A DNA stretch of 11,831 nt, taken from an uncultured Bacilli bacterium. Its GTDB lineage: Bacteria; Bacillota_I; Bacilli_A; RF39; UBA660. Location: positions 1 through 11,831 of the forward strand of contig CANQFH010000030.1 of the NCBI GenBank assembly GCA_947598425.1, written 5' to 3'. Both the position numbers and the translations under genes were made by a program. The notes under the pieces are model-generated. The model did no database searches. It was not told the DNA's origin and saw nothing but the letters and a program-made list of their open reading frames with translations. Positions 1-6,855 of this stretch are shown here, piece after piece (positions within the stretch are counted from its first letter, which is position 1; the number at the start of each line of letters is the position of its first letter).

Positions 1-122
1 TCTAATTTATATTCTAAATCTAATTTATTAATATCATTATCTACTACTACTGTATAAAAATAAGTATATTGATTATATTTTAATTCTAAATTACCATTTA
101 ATACTTTTAAATCTAATAACAT
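1..122 (-). CDS. Partial protein with a cadherin-like beta-sandwich module (5' end of the gene only)
   Basis: This minus-strand reading frame starts at an ATG at 122 and is still open at the left edge, giving 40 residues. It begins MLLDLKVLNG and continues with a hydrophobic alternation and a Tyr-Thr-Val-Val-Val strand. That pattern (Leu-x-Val-x-Asn-Gly, an Asn-x-Tyr turn, then a Tyr-x-x-Val-Val strand) resembles the start of cadherin-like beta-sandwich modules common in Firmicutes surface proteins. An in-frame TGA lies three codons upstream, so no longer start exists. A GTGAT element 5 bases before the ATG matches the 3' part of the extended Shine-Dalgarno used elsewhere in this window. The gene follows hemW by 38 bases with no terminator between, so it may be the last cistron of the lepA cluster. 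No signal peptide is visible at this start. The domain assignment is an inference from one short segment. Confidence 0.5.
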   Translation of the reverse strand, partial: MLLDLKVLNGNLELKYNQYTYFYTVVVDNDINKLDLEYKL

Positions 123-160
123 TATAAATCACAATATTATTATGTATTTATCATCATTAT

Positions 161-1252
161 TTATACTAACTTTAATAAGATTTCATTCATTACATATATC
201 TTTTTAGGATTAATTTTAACATAACCATCTTTATAGACTAAATCTCTATTTTTAATTAAAGGTTTAATTGGGAATCGATCTTGCATATTAACATGATATT
301 TATTGTAAAATTCTTGTAAATTAATTCCCTCTATTTTTCTTAATCCTAATATTAATTCATATTCCATAAGATCATCTTTACTTAATAAAACTTCACTACT
401 ACTTATCATACCTTTTAAGTAATTTGATAAACTTCTAGTATTATCATATCTAATATTATCTATATAACCAGAAGCTCCACAACCAAAACCATAATATTCA
501 CTATTATTCCAATATCCTAAATTATGAATAGATTCATAACCTTCTTTACTAAAATTGCTTACTTCATAATGAATATAACCTTTCTTTTTTAATTTATTAC
601 AAATATATTCATACATTTCATAATCTAATTCTTCAGGAATATTATTAATCTTTTTATAACTTAAAAAAGTATTATCTTCAATCATTAAACTATAAGTACT
701 TATATGTTCTGGATTTAATTTTAATAATAATTTTAAATCTTTTTTTACTGTACTTAATTTTTCTTTAGGTAAAGCATATATTAAATCTAAATTAATATTA
801 TTAAATCCTAATTCTCTTATTAATTTTATTTTATTTAATGTATCTTGATAATTATTATTTCTATGCATTAATAATAAATTTTCTTCATCAAAAGATTCAA
901 TACCAATACTAAGTCTATTAACATGATATTCTTTTAATAATAACAATAATTCTTTATTAATATCTTCAATATTACATTCAAAAGTAAATTCTTGTAAATT
1001 ATCTTTTTTAAAAATATTAGTTAACTCTAATAAATATTTTAATTCTTTTAAAGATAAACAAGAAGGGGTTCCTCCCCCAATATATATAGTTTTAATATCA
1101 TCTTTCATATATCTATCTAGTATTTCTTCTTTTAACTTTTTTAAATAAGCTATAGCCCACTTATCTTGATATAATACTTTACAAAAGTCACAATAAGTAC
1201 AAATACTTTTACAAAATGGGATATGAATATAAACACCACTAACGTTTTTCAT
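161..1252 (-). CDS. hemW: HemW, radical SAM heme chaperone (coproporphyrinogen III oxidase-like)
   Basis: This 363-aa radical SAM protein is close to the usual HemW length. The 4Fe-4S binding cysteines are C14, C18 and C21 (CxxxCxxC, followed by Asp-Phe). The SAM-binding GGGTPS motif is at 59-64. The HNxxYW motif at 243-248, linked in HemW to heme binding, separates this family from true HemN oxidases. It was long annotated as oxygen-independent coproporphyrinogen oxidase, but characterised HemW proteins bind heme and deliver it to targets rather than make it. The start is set by AAGGAA about 7 bases upstream of ATG 1252. The first 14 bases overlap the end of the preceding HTH gene, so the two are probably co-translated. 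lepA-hemW adjacency is classical in Bacilli; here an extra gene sits between them. An additional Cys at 24 (CDFC) is unusual but its role is unclear. No heme-pathway gene is visible nearby. Confidence 0.93.
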   Translation of the reverse strand: MKNVSGVYIHIPFCKSICTYCDFCKVLYQDKWAIAYLKKLKEEILDRYMKDDIKTIYIGGGTPSCLSLKELKYLLELTNIFKKDNLQEFTFECNIEDINKELLLLLKEYHVNRLSIGIESFDEENLLLMHRNNNYQDTLNKIKLIRELGFNNINLDLIYALPKEKLSTVKKDLKLLLKLNPEHISTYSLMIEDNTFLSYKKINNIPEELDYEMYEYICNKLKKKGYIHYEVSNFSKEGYESIHNLGYWNNSEYYGFGCGASGYIDNIRYDNTRSLSNYLKGMISSSEVLLSKDDLMEYELILGLRKIEGINLQEFYNKYHVNMQDRFPIKPLIKNRDLVYKDGYVKINPKKIYVMNEILLKLV

Positions 1253-2108
1253 AAGCTTTTTCCTTGTTAATTGGATTATTATAATCAGCTAAAAATTCAT
1301 ATCTATTTTTTAATTCTAAATTATCTGCAACATATAAATTAAATCTTTTCATTAAATTTGCCCGATTAACACCTAACATTCTTGCTATTAAAGTATTATC
1401 TACAGCATATTTTAATAAATAATCAATCATAATTCCTATTTGTTCATCAGTCATATGATTTCTATCAATATTTTTGATTAAATAATTCATTTTAGCATCA
1501 GTAACTCTATTAATAACATTTCTAATTAATTCACTATTTTTACTTCTTTTAGCATTAATATAATCAATATAAAACTCGACTACTCTTTTTTTAGCTACTT
1601 CTTGATCCATAAAATCGCGATTATTTAAAAACTGGGTAGCGTTTTGAAACCCACTATTATATTTTAAGATTTCTTTTATTTTTAAATCTAAATCAGAATT
1701 ATCTTCAATACCAAATAATTCATATAAATTATTTAATTTAAGACGATAAGTTAATGCTATATGTAATAATAATTGTGCTTGTTTTACAAGATCTTTATAA
1801 AAAATATCTATTCTAAGTTTAATATTATTACTATTATTATTAACTAAAGTTGTTTGACTACCTAATATTTTACCTGCAATTAAATTATTTCTTCTATTAG
1901 TCATTACTTCTTCATAAACTTCTTCACCATTGGGATAAGCTTTTAAAATCATCTCTTTATTAGTAAGTCTTCTTCCAATAGTAGCCCGAGATAAATTAAT
2001 ATCACTACGATTACTTAATTCTTCATCAGATAAATTAGTTTTTAAAAATAAATCTACTAATAATCTCGTTTCAGCAATTATTTTTTCTTCTAATTCTTTA
2101 TTACTCAT
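1239..2108 (-). CDS. Unrecognised two-HTH protein with SpoIIID-like N-terminal region
   Basis: This 289-aa protein is soluble, with no signal peptide or membrane segment. I cannot place it in a named family with certainty. Residues 9-48 look like a helix-turn-helix: a Lys-Thr-x-Leu-Ser-x-x-Glu-Leu run, then Leu-Ser-x-x-Thr-Ile-Gly-Arg-Arg-Leu, spaced like SpoIIID's HTH (ETKKTVR, then SKSTVHKDL). A basic tail with Gly-Lys-Ile-Leu-Gly-Ser-Gln-Thr (79-86) parallels SpoIIID's C-terminal RGGEAT region. A second HTH-like segment lies at 237-258 (Leu-Ile-Ala-Arg-Met-Leu-Gly-Val-Asn-Arg), with an all-helical stretch between. The ATG overlaps the lepA TAA by one base (TAATG), preceded by AGGAAGTGAT, so translation is coupled to lepA. 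The end overlaps hemW by 14 bases. It occupies a position between lepA and hemW, which are normally adjacent in Bacilli and followed by hrcA, but it does not look like HrcA. A DNA-binding regulator is the best guess. Confidence 0.8.
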   Translation of the reverse strand: MSNKELEEKIIAETRLLVDLFLKTNLSDEELSNRSDINLSRATIGRRLTNKEMILKAYPNGEEVYEEVMTNRRNNLIAGKILGSQTTLVNNNSNNIKLRIDIFYKDLVKQAQLLLHIALTYRLKLNNLYELFGIEDNSDLDLKIKEILKYNSGFQNATQFLNNRDFMDQEVAKKRVVEFYIDYINAKRSKNSELIRNVINRVTDAKMNYLIKNIDRNHMTDEQIGIMIDYLLKYAVDNTLIARMLGVNRANLMKRFNLYVADNLELKNRYEFLADYNNPINKEKAYEKR

Positions 2109-3904
2109 TAATCATCACTTCCTAAAATACTTAAAAAGGCCTCACTTGGTACTTCAACTCTTCCAACCATTTTCATTCTCTTTTTACCTTCTTTTTGAGC
2201 CTCTAATAATTTTTTCTTTCTTGAAACATCGCCACCATAACATTTAGCTAAAACATTCTTTTTCATCGCACTAATGTCTTCTCTAGCAATAATTTTCGAA
2301 CCAATACTAGCTTGAATACTAACTTGAAACATTTGTCTTGGAATAACTTCTTTTAACTTTTTAGTAATACTTCTACCTTTTTCATAAGCAATATCTTTAT
2401 GAACAATCATTGATAAAGCATCAATTTTTTCACCATTTAATAAAATATCCATTTTAACTAAATTACTCTCCATATAACCAATTAATTCATAATCGAAAGA
2501 AGCATAACCATTAGTTCTACTCTTAAGTTTATCATAAAAATCATAAACTACTTCTGATAAAGGTAATTCATAATGAATATTAACTCTTGTATCATTAATA
2601 TAATCAATACTTTTATAAATTCCCCTTTTATTTTGACATAATTCCATAATACTGCCAACATAACTAGATGGTGCAATAATATTAGTATAAATATAAGGTT
2701 CTTCTATTTTTAATATTTTTTCTCTAGTAGGCATCTTATTAGGATTATCTACAATTAATACCCTTTTATCAGTTAAATATACTTGATAAACTACCGTAGG
2801 ACTTGTAACAACAATATCTAAATTAAATTCTCTTTCTAATCTTGTAGTAATTATTTCAGCATGAAGTAAACCTAAAAAACCGATATGGAAGCCAAAACCT
2901 AAGGCATCTGAAGTAACTGGTTCAAAAGTTAAGGAAGCATCATTTAATTTTAATTTTTCTAAAGCTTCTTTTAATTGTTCATATTTACTAGCATCAACAG
3001 GATAAATACCACTAAAAACCATTGGTTTCATTCTTTCATAACCATCTAAAGGAGTACTAGCTTCTTTATTTAAAGTAGTAATTGTATCACCAACATGGAC
3101 ACTTGATATATCTTTAATAGATCCCGCAATAAAACCAACACTACCACTAGATAAGTTATCTAATAACTCTTCTTTAGGAGTTTTAACACCTACTTCGGTA
3201 ACATCAAAAACTTTTCCAGTAGCCATCATTTTTATTTTATCTTTAACATTAATAATACCATCAACTACTTTAACTAATAAGACAACTCCCTTATAACTAT
3301 CAAAATAAGAATCATAGATTAAGGCTCTAGTAGGAGCATCAACATCAATCTTGGGTGCTGGAATTCTTTCTACCACTGCATCTAGTAATTCTTTAACTCC
3401 CTCTCCAGTTTTCCCACTACATAAAACTATTTCTTCTTCCTTAAATCCTAAAACATCATGTAATTCTTTAGTAACTTTAGGAATATCAGCATTAGGTAAA
3501 TCAATTTTATTAATAACAGGAATAATAGTTAAGTCATTTTGCATTGCTAAATATAAATTAGCTAAAGTTTGAGCTTCAATACCTTGATGAGCATCTACTA
3601 CTAATATTGCTCCTTCACAAGCTGCTAGACTTCTACTAACTTCATAAGAAAAATCAACATGTCCCGGAGTATCTATTAAATTTAAAATATATTCTTTATT
3701 ATTATAAGTATAATTTAATTTAACAGTATTTAACTTAATTGTGATACCTCTTTCTCTTTCGATATCCATACTATCTAATAATTGATCTTTCATCTCTCTT
3801 TTAGAAACAGCATTAGTTATTTCTAAAATACGATCAGCTAAAGTACTTTTACCATGATCAATGTGCGCTATAATTGAAAAATTTCTGATATTACTTTCTT
3901 GCAT
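2108..3904 (-). CDS. lepA: Elongation factor 4 (LepA), ribosome back-translocating GTPase
   Basis: LepA is a translational GTPase that binds stalled or mis-translocated ribosomes and has been linked to initiation and 30S maturation. With the start at 3904 the protein is 598 aa, the standard length. The P-loop AHIDHGKST is at 13-21, switch I RGITIK at 52-57, DTPGH at 78-82 and NKID at 132-135. The family-specific C-terminal domain is intact, with AKCYGGD, a Lys-rich KKKLLEAQKEGKKRMK stretch and VEVPSEAF near the end. An in-frame GTG three codons upstream (3913) would lengthen the frame, but it lies inside the Shine-Dalgarno AAAGGTG, which is well spaced from the ATG at 3904. It heads the minus-strand cluster lepA, HTH gene, hemW, and its stop overlaps the next start by one base. 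A likely extended -10 promoter lies immediately upstream. Confidence 0.98.
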   Translation of the reverse strand: MQESNIRNFSIIAHIDHGKSTLADRILEITNAVSKREMKDQLLDSMDIERERGITIKLNTVKLNYTYNNKEYILNLIDTPGHVDFSYEVSRSLAACEGAILVVDAHQGIEAQTLANLYLAMQNDLTIIPVINKIDLPNADIPKVTKELHDVLGFKEEEIVLCSGKTGEGVKELLDAVVERIPAPKIDVDAPTRALIYDSYFDSYKGVVLLVKVVDGIINVKDKIKMMATGKVFDVTEVGVKTPKEELLDNLSSGSVGFIAGSIKDISSVHVGDTITTLNKEASTPLDGYERMKPMVFSGIYPVDASKYEQLKEALEKLKLNDASLTFEPVTSDALGFGFHIGFLGLLHAEIITTRLEREFNLDIVVTSPTVVYQVYLTDKRVLIVDNPNKMPTREKILKIEEPYIYTNIIAPSSYVGSIMELCQNKRGIYKSIDYINDTRVNIHYELPLSEVVYDFYDKLKSRTNGYASFDYELIGYMESNLVKMDILLNGEKIDALSMIVHKDIAYEKGRSITKKLKEVIPRQMFQVSIQASIGSKIIAREDISAMKKNVLAKCYGGDVSRKKKLLEAQKEGKKRMKMVGRVEVPSEAFLSILGSDD

Positions 3905-3921
3905 TTCTAACACCTTTAATA

Positions 3922-3930
3922 ATCATACCA
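3922..3930 (-). promoter_or_regulatory. Putative extended -10 element for lepA
   Basis: Read on the minus strand this is TGG followed by TATGAT, an extended -10 (TGnTATNAT form). No good -35 is present 16-18 bases upstream (only a T-run). A start about 7 bases downstream would give a leader of roughly 13 bases beginning at the Shine-Dalgarno AAAGGTG, in line with other genes in this window. This is an inference from sequence only. Confidence 0.4.
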
Positions 3931-3982
3931 TATTTTTCTAATTTTAAAAAGCCCTATCACTTAGACAAATATTTGACATTTT

Positions 3983-4011
3983 TTGACAAAATCCTAAAAA
4001 AATGCTATAAT
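3983..4011 (+). promoter_or_regulatory. Strong sigma-A promoter for the unknown gene-def operon
   Basis: TTGACA at 3983-3988 and TATAAT at 4006-4011 are separated by 17 bases, and TG at 4003-4004 gives an extended -10 as well. Both hexamers are exact consensus. A second TTGACA sits at 3973-3978, ten bases upstream (one helical turn), with no matching -10 at proper spacing. Transcription should begin near 4018, about 18 bases before the ATG at 4036. It drives the 4036-4773 gene and def. Confidence 0.87.
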
Positions 4012-4035
4012 TTAATTGTTTTGAGGGTGTTGGGT

Positions 4036-4773
4036 ATGAAATATAGTTTAGTGGTTTATAATAATGATGATATTATTAAAATATCAGGTTATTCTGAAGT
4101 AAAATTATTTAAAAATTTAAATGAATATCGATTAAAAGATATTACGGAATTTACAAGTTATTTTATCAATAAAGAAGATTTGATATCTTTTTTACAAGAT
4201 TATGATTTACTACCTAATATAGCCAATTATGAATTTGGAATAGCCACTTTAGATAAAAATAACAACCCTCATACTCTCTTAGATGGCAATATTACTTATT
4301 ATGAAGATAAATATTATTATAATATTCATAATTTAATTATTAGTTATTGTGATTTAATTAGTAATAAAGAATTCTTTTATACATTTATTAAAGCTTTTGA
4401 CTATTTAGAAGAGACTTTAACTTATCGAGATATGATTATCGAATTAAAGTATGCTTATAGATATTTAGAAAGCAATAATTATCTTAAAAATAATACTAAA
4501 TATTTAATAATTCAGTTTATAAAACTCTTCTGTTATAATAAGAAAAAAGATATTGACTTTAAAAGATTAAGAAAATTAGCAGTTTTATTAATTGAATTTA
4601 AAAATAGTTGTACTTATGATAAAGAAGATAATGAATTAGCCAAAGAAATAGCACATTATCAAATGTTGATAGCTAATAGTAATGATGATGAACAAAATAT
4701 AGCTTATCAAAATAAAATTATGGAATTAGAAAAAGAGATTAATTATCGTCAAAAAGAAAGGAGAAAAAAATGA
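4036..4773 (+). CDS. Conserved-looking hypothetical protein coupled to def
   Basis: I do not recognise this 245-aa protein. The N-terminal ~60 residues alternate strands and helices (a KYSLVVYNN strand, then a LKDITEFTSYFINKEDLISFL stretch ending in LLP). A Tyr-rich middle follows at about 88-97. The second half is helical and charged, ending in a probable coiled coil (about 205-245) rich in Glu, Lys and Gln. There is no signal peptide or membrane helix, so it is probably cytoplasmic. The frame is open further upstream to a TTG at 3973, but that overlaps the promoter; GAGGGTG about 7 bases before ATG 4036 fixes the start. Its TGA overlaps the def ATG (ATGA), so the two are translationally coupled. 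A role related to nascent chains or the ribosome could be imagined from def, but nothing in the sequence shows it. Confidence 0.85.
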   Translation: MKYSLVVYNNDDIIKISGYSEVKLFKNLNEYRLKDITEFTSYFINKEDLISFLQDYDLLPNIANYEFGIATLDKNNNPHTLLDGNITYYEDKYYYNIHNLIISYCDLISNKEFFYTFIKAFDYLEETLTYRDMIIELKYAYRYLESNNYLKNNTKYLIIQFIKLFCYNKKKDIDFKRLRKLAVLLIEFKNSCTYDKEDNELAKEIAHYQMLIANSNDDEQNIAYQNKIMELEKEINYRQKERRKK

Positions 4774-5321
4774 CATTACCTAAAATAAAAATATTAGATG
4801 AAAAAGATAAAACTTTAAGAAAAATTAGTAATGAAGTAACTTTTCCTTTATCTAAAGAAGATAAACAAACTATTAAAGATATTGAAACTTATTTAACAAT
4901 GAGTCAAATTGAAAAATATTATGAAAAATATAATTTAAGACCAGGTATGGGACTAGCATTTATTCAATTAGGAATACCAAAAAATATATTTGTAATTGTT
5001 GAAGAAGTAGATGATGAAAAATTTAAAAACTATGTTATTATTAATCCTAAAATGCTTAGTCATAGTGAAGAATTAATATATGTGGGTGAAGGTGAAGGTT
5101 GTCTAAGTGTTAATAGAGAGGTTACAGGAATTGTTCCAAGATATGCAAGAATGACTATTAGTTATCAAGATATCGATGGCAATAATAAACAAATTAGAGT
5201 AAGAGAAGATATATCTGTGGCTTTTCAACATGAAATGGATCATTTAAATGGGATATTATTTGTTGATAAAATAGATAAAAAGAATCCTTTTAAAGATAAA
5301 GATAAAATGCGAGAAATATAA
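4770..5321 (+). CDS. def: Peptide deformylase
   Basis: The enzyme removes the formyl group from the N-terminal Met of nascent proteins, using a metal (usually Fe2+) held by one Cys and two His. All three motifs are present in this 183-aa protein. Motif 1 is GMGLAFIQLG at 59-68, motif 2 is EGCLS at 109-113 with metal ligand C111, and motif 3 is QHEMDH at 153-158 with ligands H154 and H158 and catalytic E155. The length and the longer insertion between motifs 1 and 2 fit the Gram-positive class II type. Motif 1 normally reads GxGLAAxQ; here the second Ala is Phe, while the Gly, Leu and Gln that matter most are kept. The ATG overlaps the previous gene's TGA, and AAAGGAG lies 6 bases upstream. 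A stem-loop terminator follows directly. Confidence 0.96.
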   Translation: MTLPKIKILDEKDKTLRKISNEVTFPLSKEDKQTIKDIETYLTMSQIEKYYEKYNLRPGMGLAFIQLGIPKNIFVIVEEVDDEKFKNYVIINPKMLSHSEELIYVGEGEGCLSVNREVTGIVPRYARMTISYQDIDGNNKQIRVREDISVAFQHEMDHLNGILFVDKIDKKNPFKDKDKMREI

Positions 5322-5346
5322 AAAACATCATAACGATGTTTTTTTA
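5321..5346. terminator. Bidirectional intrinsic terminator between def and the rhomboid gene
   Basis: AAAAACATC at 5321-5329 pairs with GATGTTTTT at 5335-5343 around a 5-base loop, flanked by A and T runs on both sides. It lies between two convergent stops (def TAA ending at 5321, rhomboid TAA at 5344-5346), so it can serve both strands. The two genes together leave only 22 bases between them, nearly all of it this hairpin. Confidence 0.85.
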
Positions 5347-6489
5347 TACTAATTTAAAATTAACATATATTAAGAATCCTAATAACATTATATATACTAA
5401 AGCCCCATTAATTCTTTCTGAATTTGAAGTTTTATATTTTAAGCCCACCATCATGGTTGCTAAATAACCTCCGATTAAACCACCAATATGACAAGCATTA
5501 TCTACTCCAGATATAATAAATCCTAAAACTAAGTTAACTACTATTATTGGTATTATTTGACTAGTAAGGGCATTAGATAAATATAAACGATAATGATAAC
5601 CAAAGTATAATAAAGAACCTAATAAACCAAAGATTGCTCCACTGGCCCCGATAGATACATTATTACCTAAGAAGACTAAACTAAAGAAACTACCTAATAA
5701 AGCACTTAAAAAATAAATAATTAAGAATTTAGTTTTTCCCATGTAGTTTTCAACTTGACTACCTACTATCCATAAAGAATACATATTAACTAATAAATGT
5801 AATAAATTCCCATGTAAGAAAGCACAAGTAATAAGACGCCATACTTCACCATGTAATACCAATTCTCGATGATTAGCTCCTAGAATTAATAATGATTCCG
5901 TAAAATTATCACTTATAAATAAAGATACCATATATAACACAATACATAATAATATTAATACTTTAGTTATTATGATTTTTTTAGGTTTAAATACATCTTC
6001 ATATTTATAATTTTCTTTCTCTGTCTTTCTATTAATATCTTCTGTAACAGTAATAATCTTATCTAAATCATCTGGTTCTTTAAAAGCATTTGTAGTTATC
6101 TTAGGAAAGATATCAGTTAATTTTTCATCTTTCTTTAAATCTTCAATACTCTTAATATCTACAGTCTTAATTAATTTATCATTATCTTCTAATTTAACAG
6201 CATTACCTAAATCTAAACAGATATTTAAAACATTCATTTTAAAAGATAAAGTTTTTCTTTTAATTTGTCTAATAACAAAACGCATTTTAAATTTATCCAT
6301 ATCATATTGTTCATTATTATGTATATATTTAGAATTAATTCTAACTATTTTATATGGTCCTTCTAAATTTTCTAACCAAATCTCATTTTTAGCTCCTTGA
6401 ACATTGATTGGAGTATAATTTTCTTCAGTTACAAAATAATGAACAAGACTCATAATCATTTCATCTTTATTATTTAATATTGCATTCAT
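5344..6489 (-). CDS. Rhomboid-family intramembrane serine protease, GluP/YqgP-like
   Basis: Rhomboids cut transmembrane substrates inside the membrane using a Ser-His dyad. This 381-aa protein has a soluble N-terminal region of about 170 residues, a first membrane helix at about 173-193, then the rhomboid core. HGNLLHLLVN at 226-235 gives the conserved His and Asn of helix 2. GASG at 281-284 carries the nucleophile S283, and H334 in NACHIGGLIGG is the general base. A seventh helix closes the protein at about 362-378. The large N-terminal cytosolic domain plus extra C-terminal helix matches the architecture of B. subtilis YqgP/GluP, which acts in membrane-protein quality control. The Shine-Dalgarno AAAAGGAG sits 4-5 bases upstream of the ATG. 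A promoter candidate and a direct repeat lie in the divergent region upstream. Substrates are unknown. Confidence 0.94.
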   Translation of the reverse strand: MNAILNNKDEMIMSLVHYFVTEENYTPINVQGAKNEIWLENLEGPYKIVRINSKYIHNNEQYDMDKFKMRFVIRQIKRKTLSFKMNVLNICLDLGNAVKLEDNDKLIKTVDIKSIEDLKKDEKLTDIFPKITTNAFKEPDDLDKIITVTEDINRKTEKENYKYEDVFKPKKIIITKVLILLCIVLYMVSLFISDNFTESLLILGANHRELVLHGEVWRLITCAFLHGNLLHLLVNMYSLWIVGSQVENYMGKTKFLIIYFLSALLGSFFSLVFLGNNVSIGASGAIFGLLGSLLYFGYHYRLYLSNALTSQIIPIIVVNLVLGFIISGVDNACHIGGLIGGYLATMMVGLKYKTSNSERINGALVYIMLLGFLIYVNFKLV

Positions 6490-6496
6490 TTTTTCT

Positions 6497-6531
6497 CCTT
6501 TTCATATTATTTTAGCCCTTTTCATATTATT
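6497..6531. repeat. 15-bp direct repeat in a divergent control region
   Basis: CCTTTTCATATTATT occurs at 6497-6511 and again, identically, at 6517-6531, with a 20-base period. On the minus strand each copy reads AATAATATGAAAAGG, so the copy nearest the rhomboid gene supplies the start of its Shine-Dalgarno. In addition CCCTTT (6516-6521) can pair with AAAGGG (6535-6540), which is the ribosome-binding site of the plus-strand gene at 6547. The repeat may be an operator or simply a local duplication. Confidence 0.6.
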
Positions 6532-6537
6532 AGTAAA
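6509..6537 (-). promoter_or_regulatory. Putative sigma-A promoter for the rhomboid gene
   Basis: On the minus strand TTTACT (6532-6537) and TAAAAT (6509-6514) are 17 bases apart. They match the -35 and -10 consensus at 4 and 5 of 6 positions. Transcription would start about 12 bases before the rhomboid ATG, just ahead of its AAAAGGAG site. The promoter overlaps the direct repeat. Confidence 0.5.
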
Positions 6538-6546
6538 GGGTGATTT

Positions 6547-6855
6547 ATGAATTTATATTTTATTTTTTATATTGCAGTTATATTATATATAACTATTCCA
6601 ATTTGTAAAATTGTTTGGTATGAAAAACTAGATCGAGATTTAACATTCTTACTATGTATTAACTATCTCCTAATATTCTTATTAACATTTAATTTTCAAT
6701 TAGTCTATAATATTTTAATTAGTTTATCACTGGTAATTGCAGCTTTCTTATTAATTAGAAAAATTAAAGCCATCTGGGGTTGTTATCAAATACTTAGTAT
6801 ACCTTACTTTGTTTTTGTAGTGTATACTTTTAGTAATATTTTAATGTTAATCTAA
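6547..6855 (+). CDS. Small four-helix membrane protein, possibly a shortened TspO/MBR-like protein
   Basis: This 102-aa protein is almost entirely hydrophobic, with about four membrane helices at roughly 3-22, 33-50, 53-70 and 82-101. The order and texture resemble TspO/MBR helices 2 to 5. Helix 1 here is followed by a short charged turn (WYEKLDRD). Next comes a Leu-rich helix running into an FNFQLVYN stretch, then a helix ending in RKIKAIWG. The final helix carries the Ile-Pro-Tyr-x-x-x-Val signature with a late Asn. Compared with the usual ~150-aa TspO, the first helix and the Trp/Pro-rich ligand-binding loop would be missing. This assignment is by eye and uncertain; it may be an unrelated small membrane protein. 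AAAGGGTGAT lies just before ATG 6547. The end overlaps the convergent rluD by 9 bases, leaving no room for a terminator. It is divergent from the rhomboid gene. Confidence 0.75.
   Translation: MNLYFIFYIAVILYITIPICKIVWYEKLDRDLTFLLCINYLLIFLLTFNFQLVYNILISLSLVIAAFLLIRKIKAIWGCYQILSIPYFVFVVYTFSNILMLI

Noticed and set aside
1239..2108. HrcA heat-shock repressor, expected near lepA-hemW
   Set aside because: Length (289 versus about 340 aa), position before hemW, and lack of any recognisable HrcA motif; no grpE or dnaK nearby.
3351..3572. A 73-codon plus-strand open frame opposite lepA
   Set aside because: It lies wholly antisense to a highly conserved part of lepA, has no ribosome-binding site and a composition that mirrors lepA codons; a shadow frame.
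4771..4773. Possible UGA=Trp (Mollicute) genetic code
   Set aside because: Conserved Trp residues in lspA, the rhomboid, Nudix and hemW genes are TGG, no conserved gene needs an in-frame TGA, and TGA ends two genes (4771-4773 and 10970-10972).
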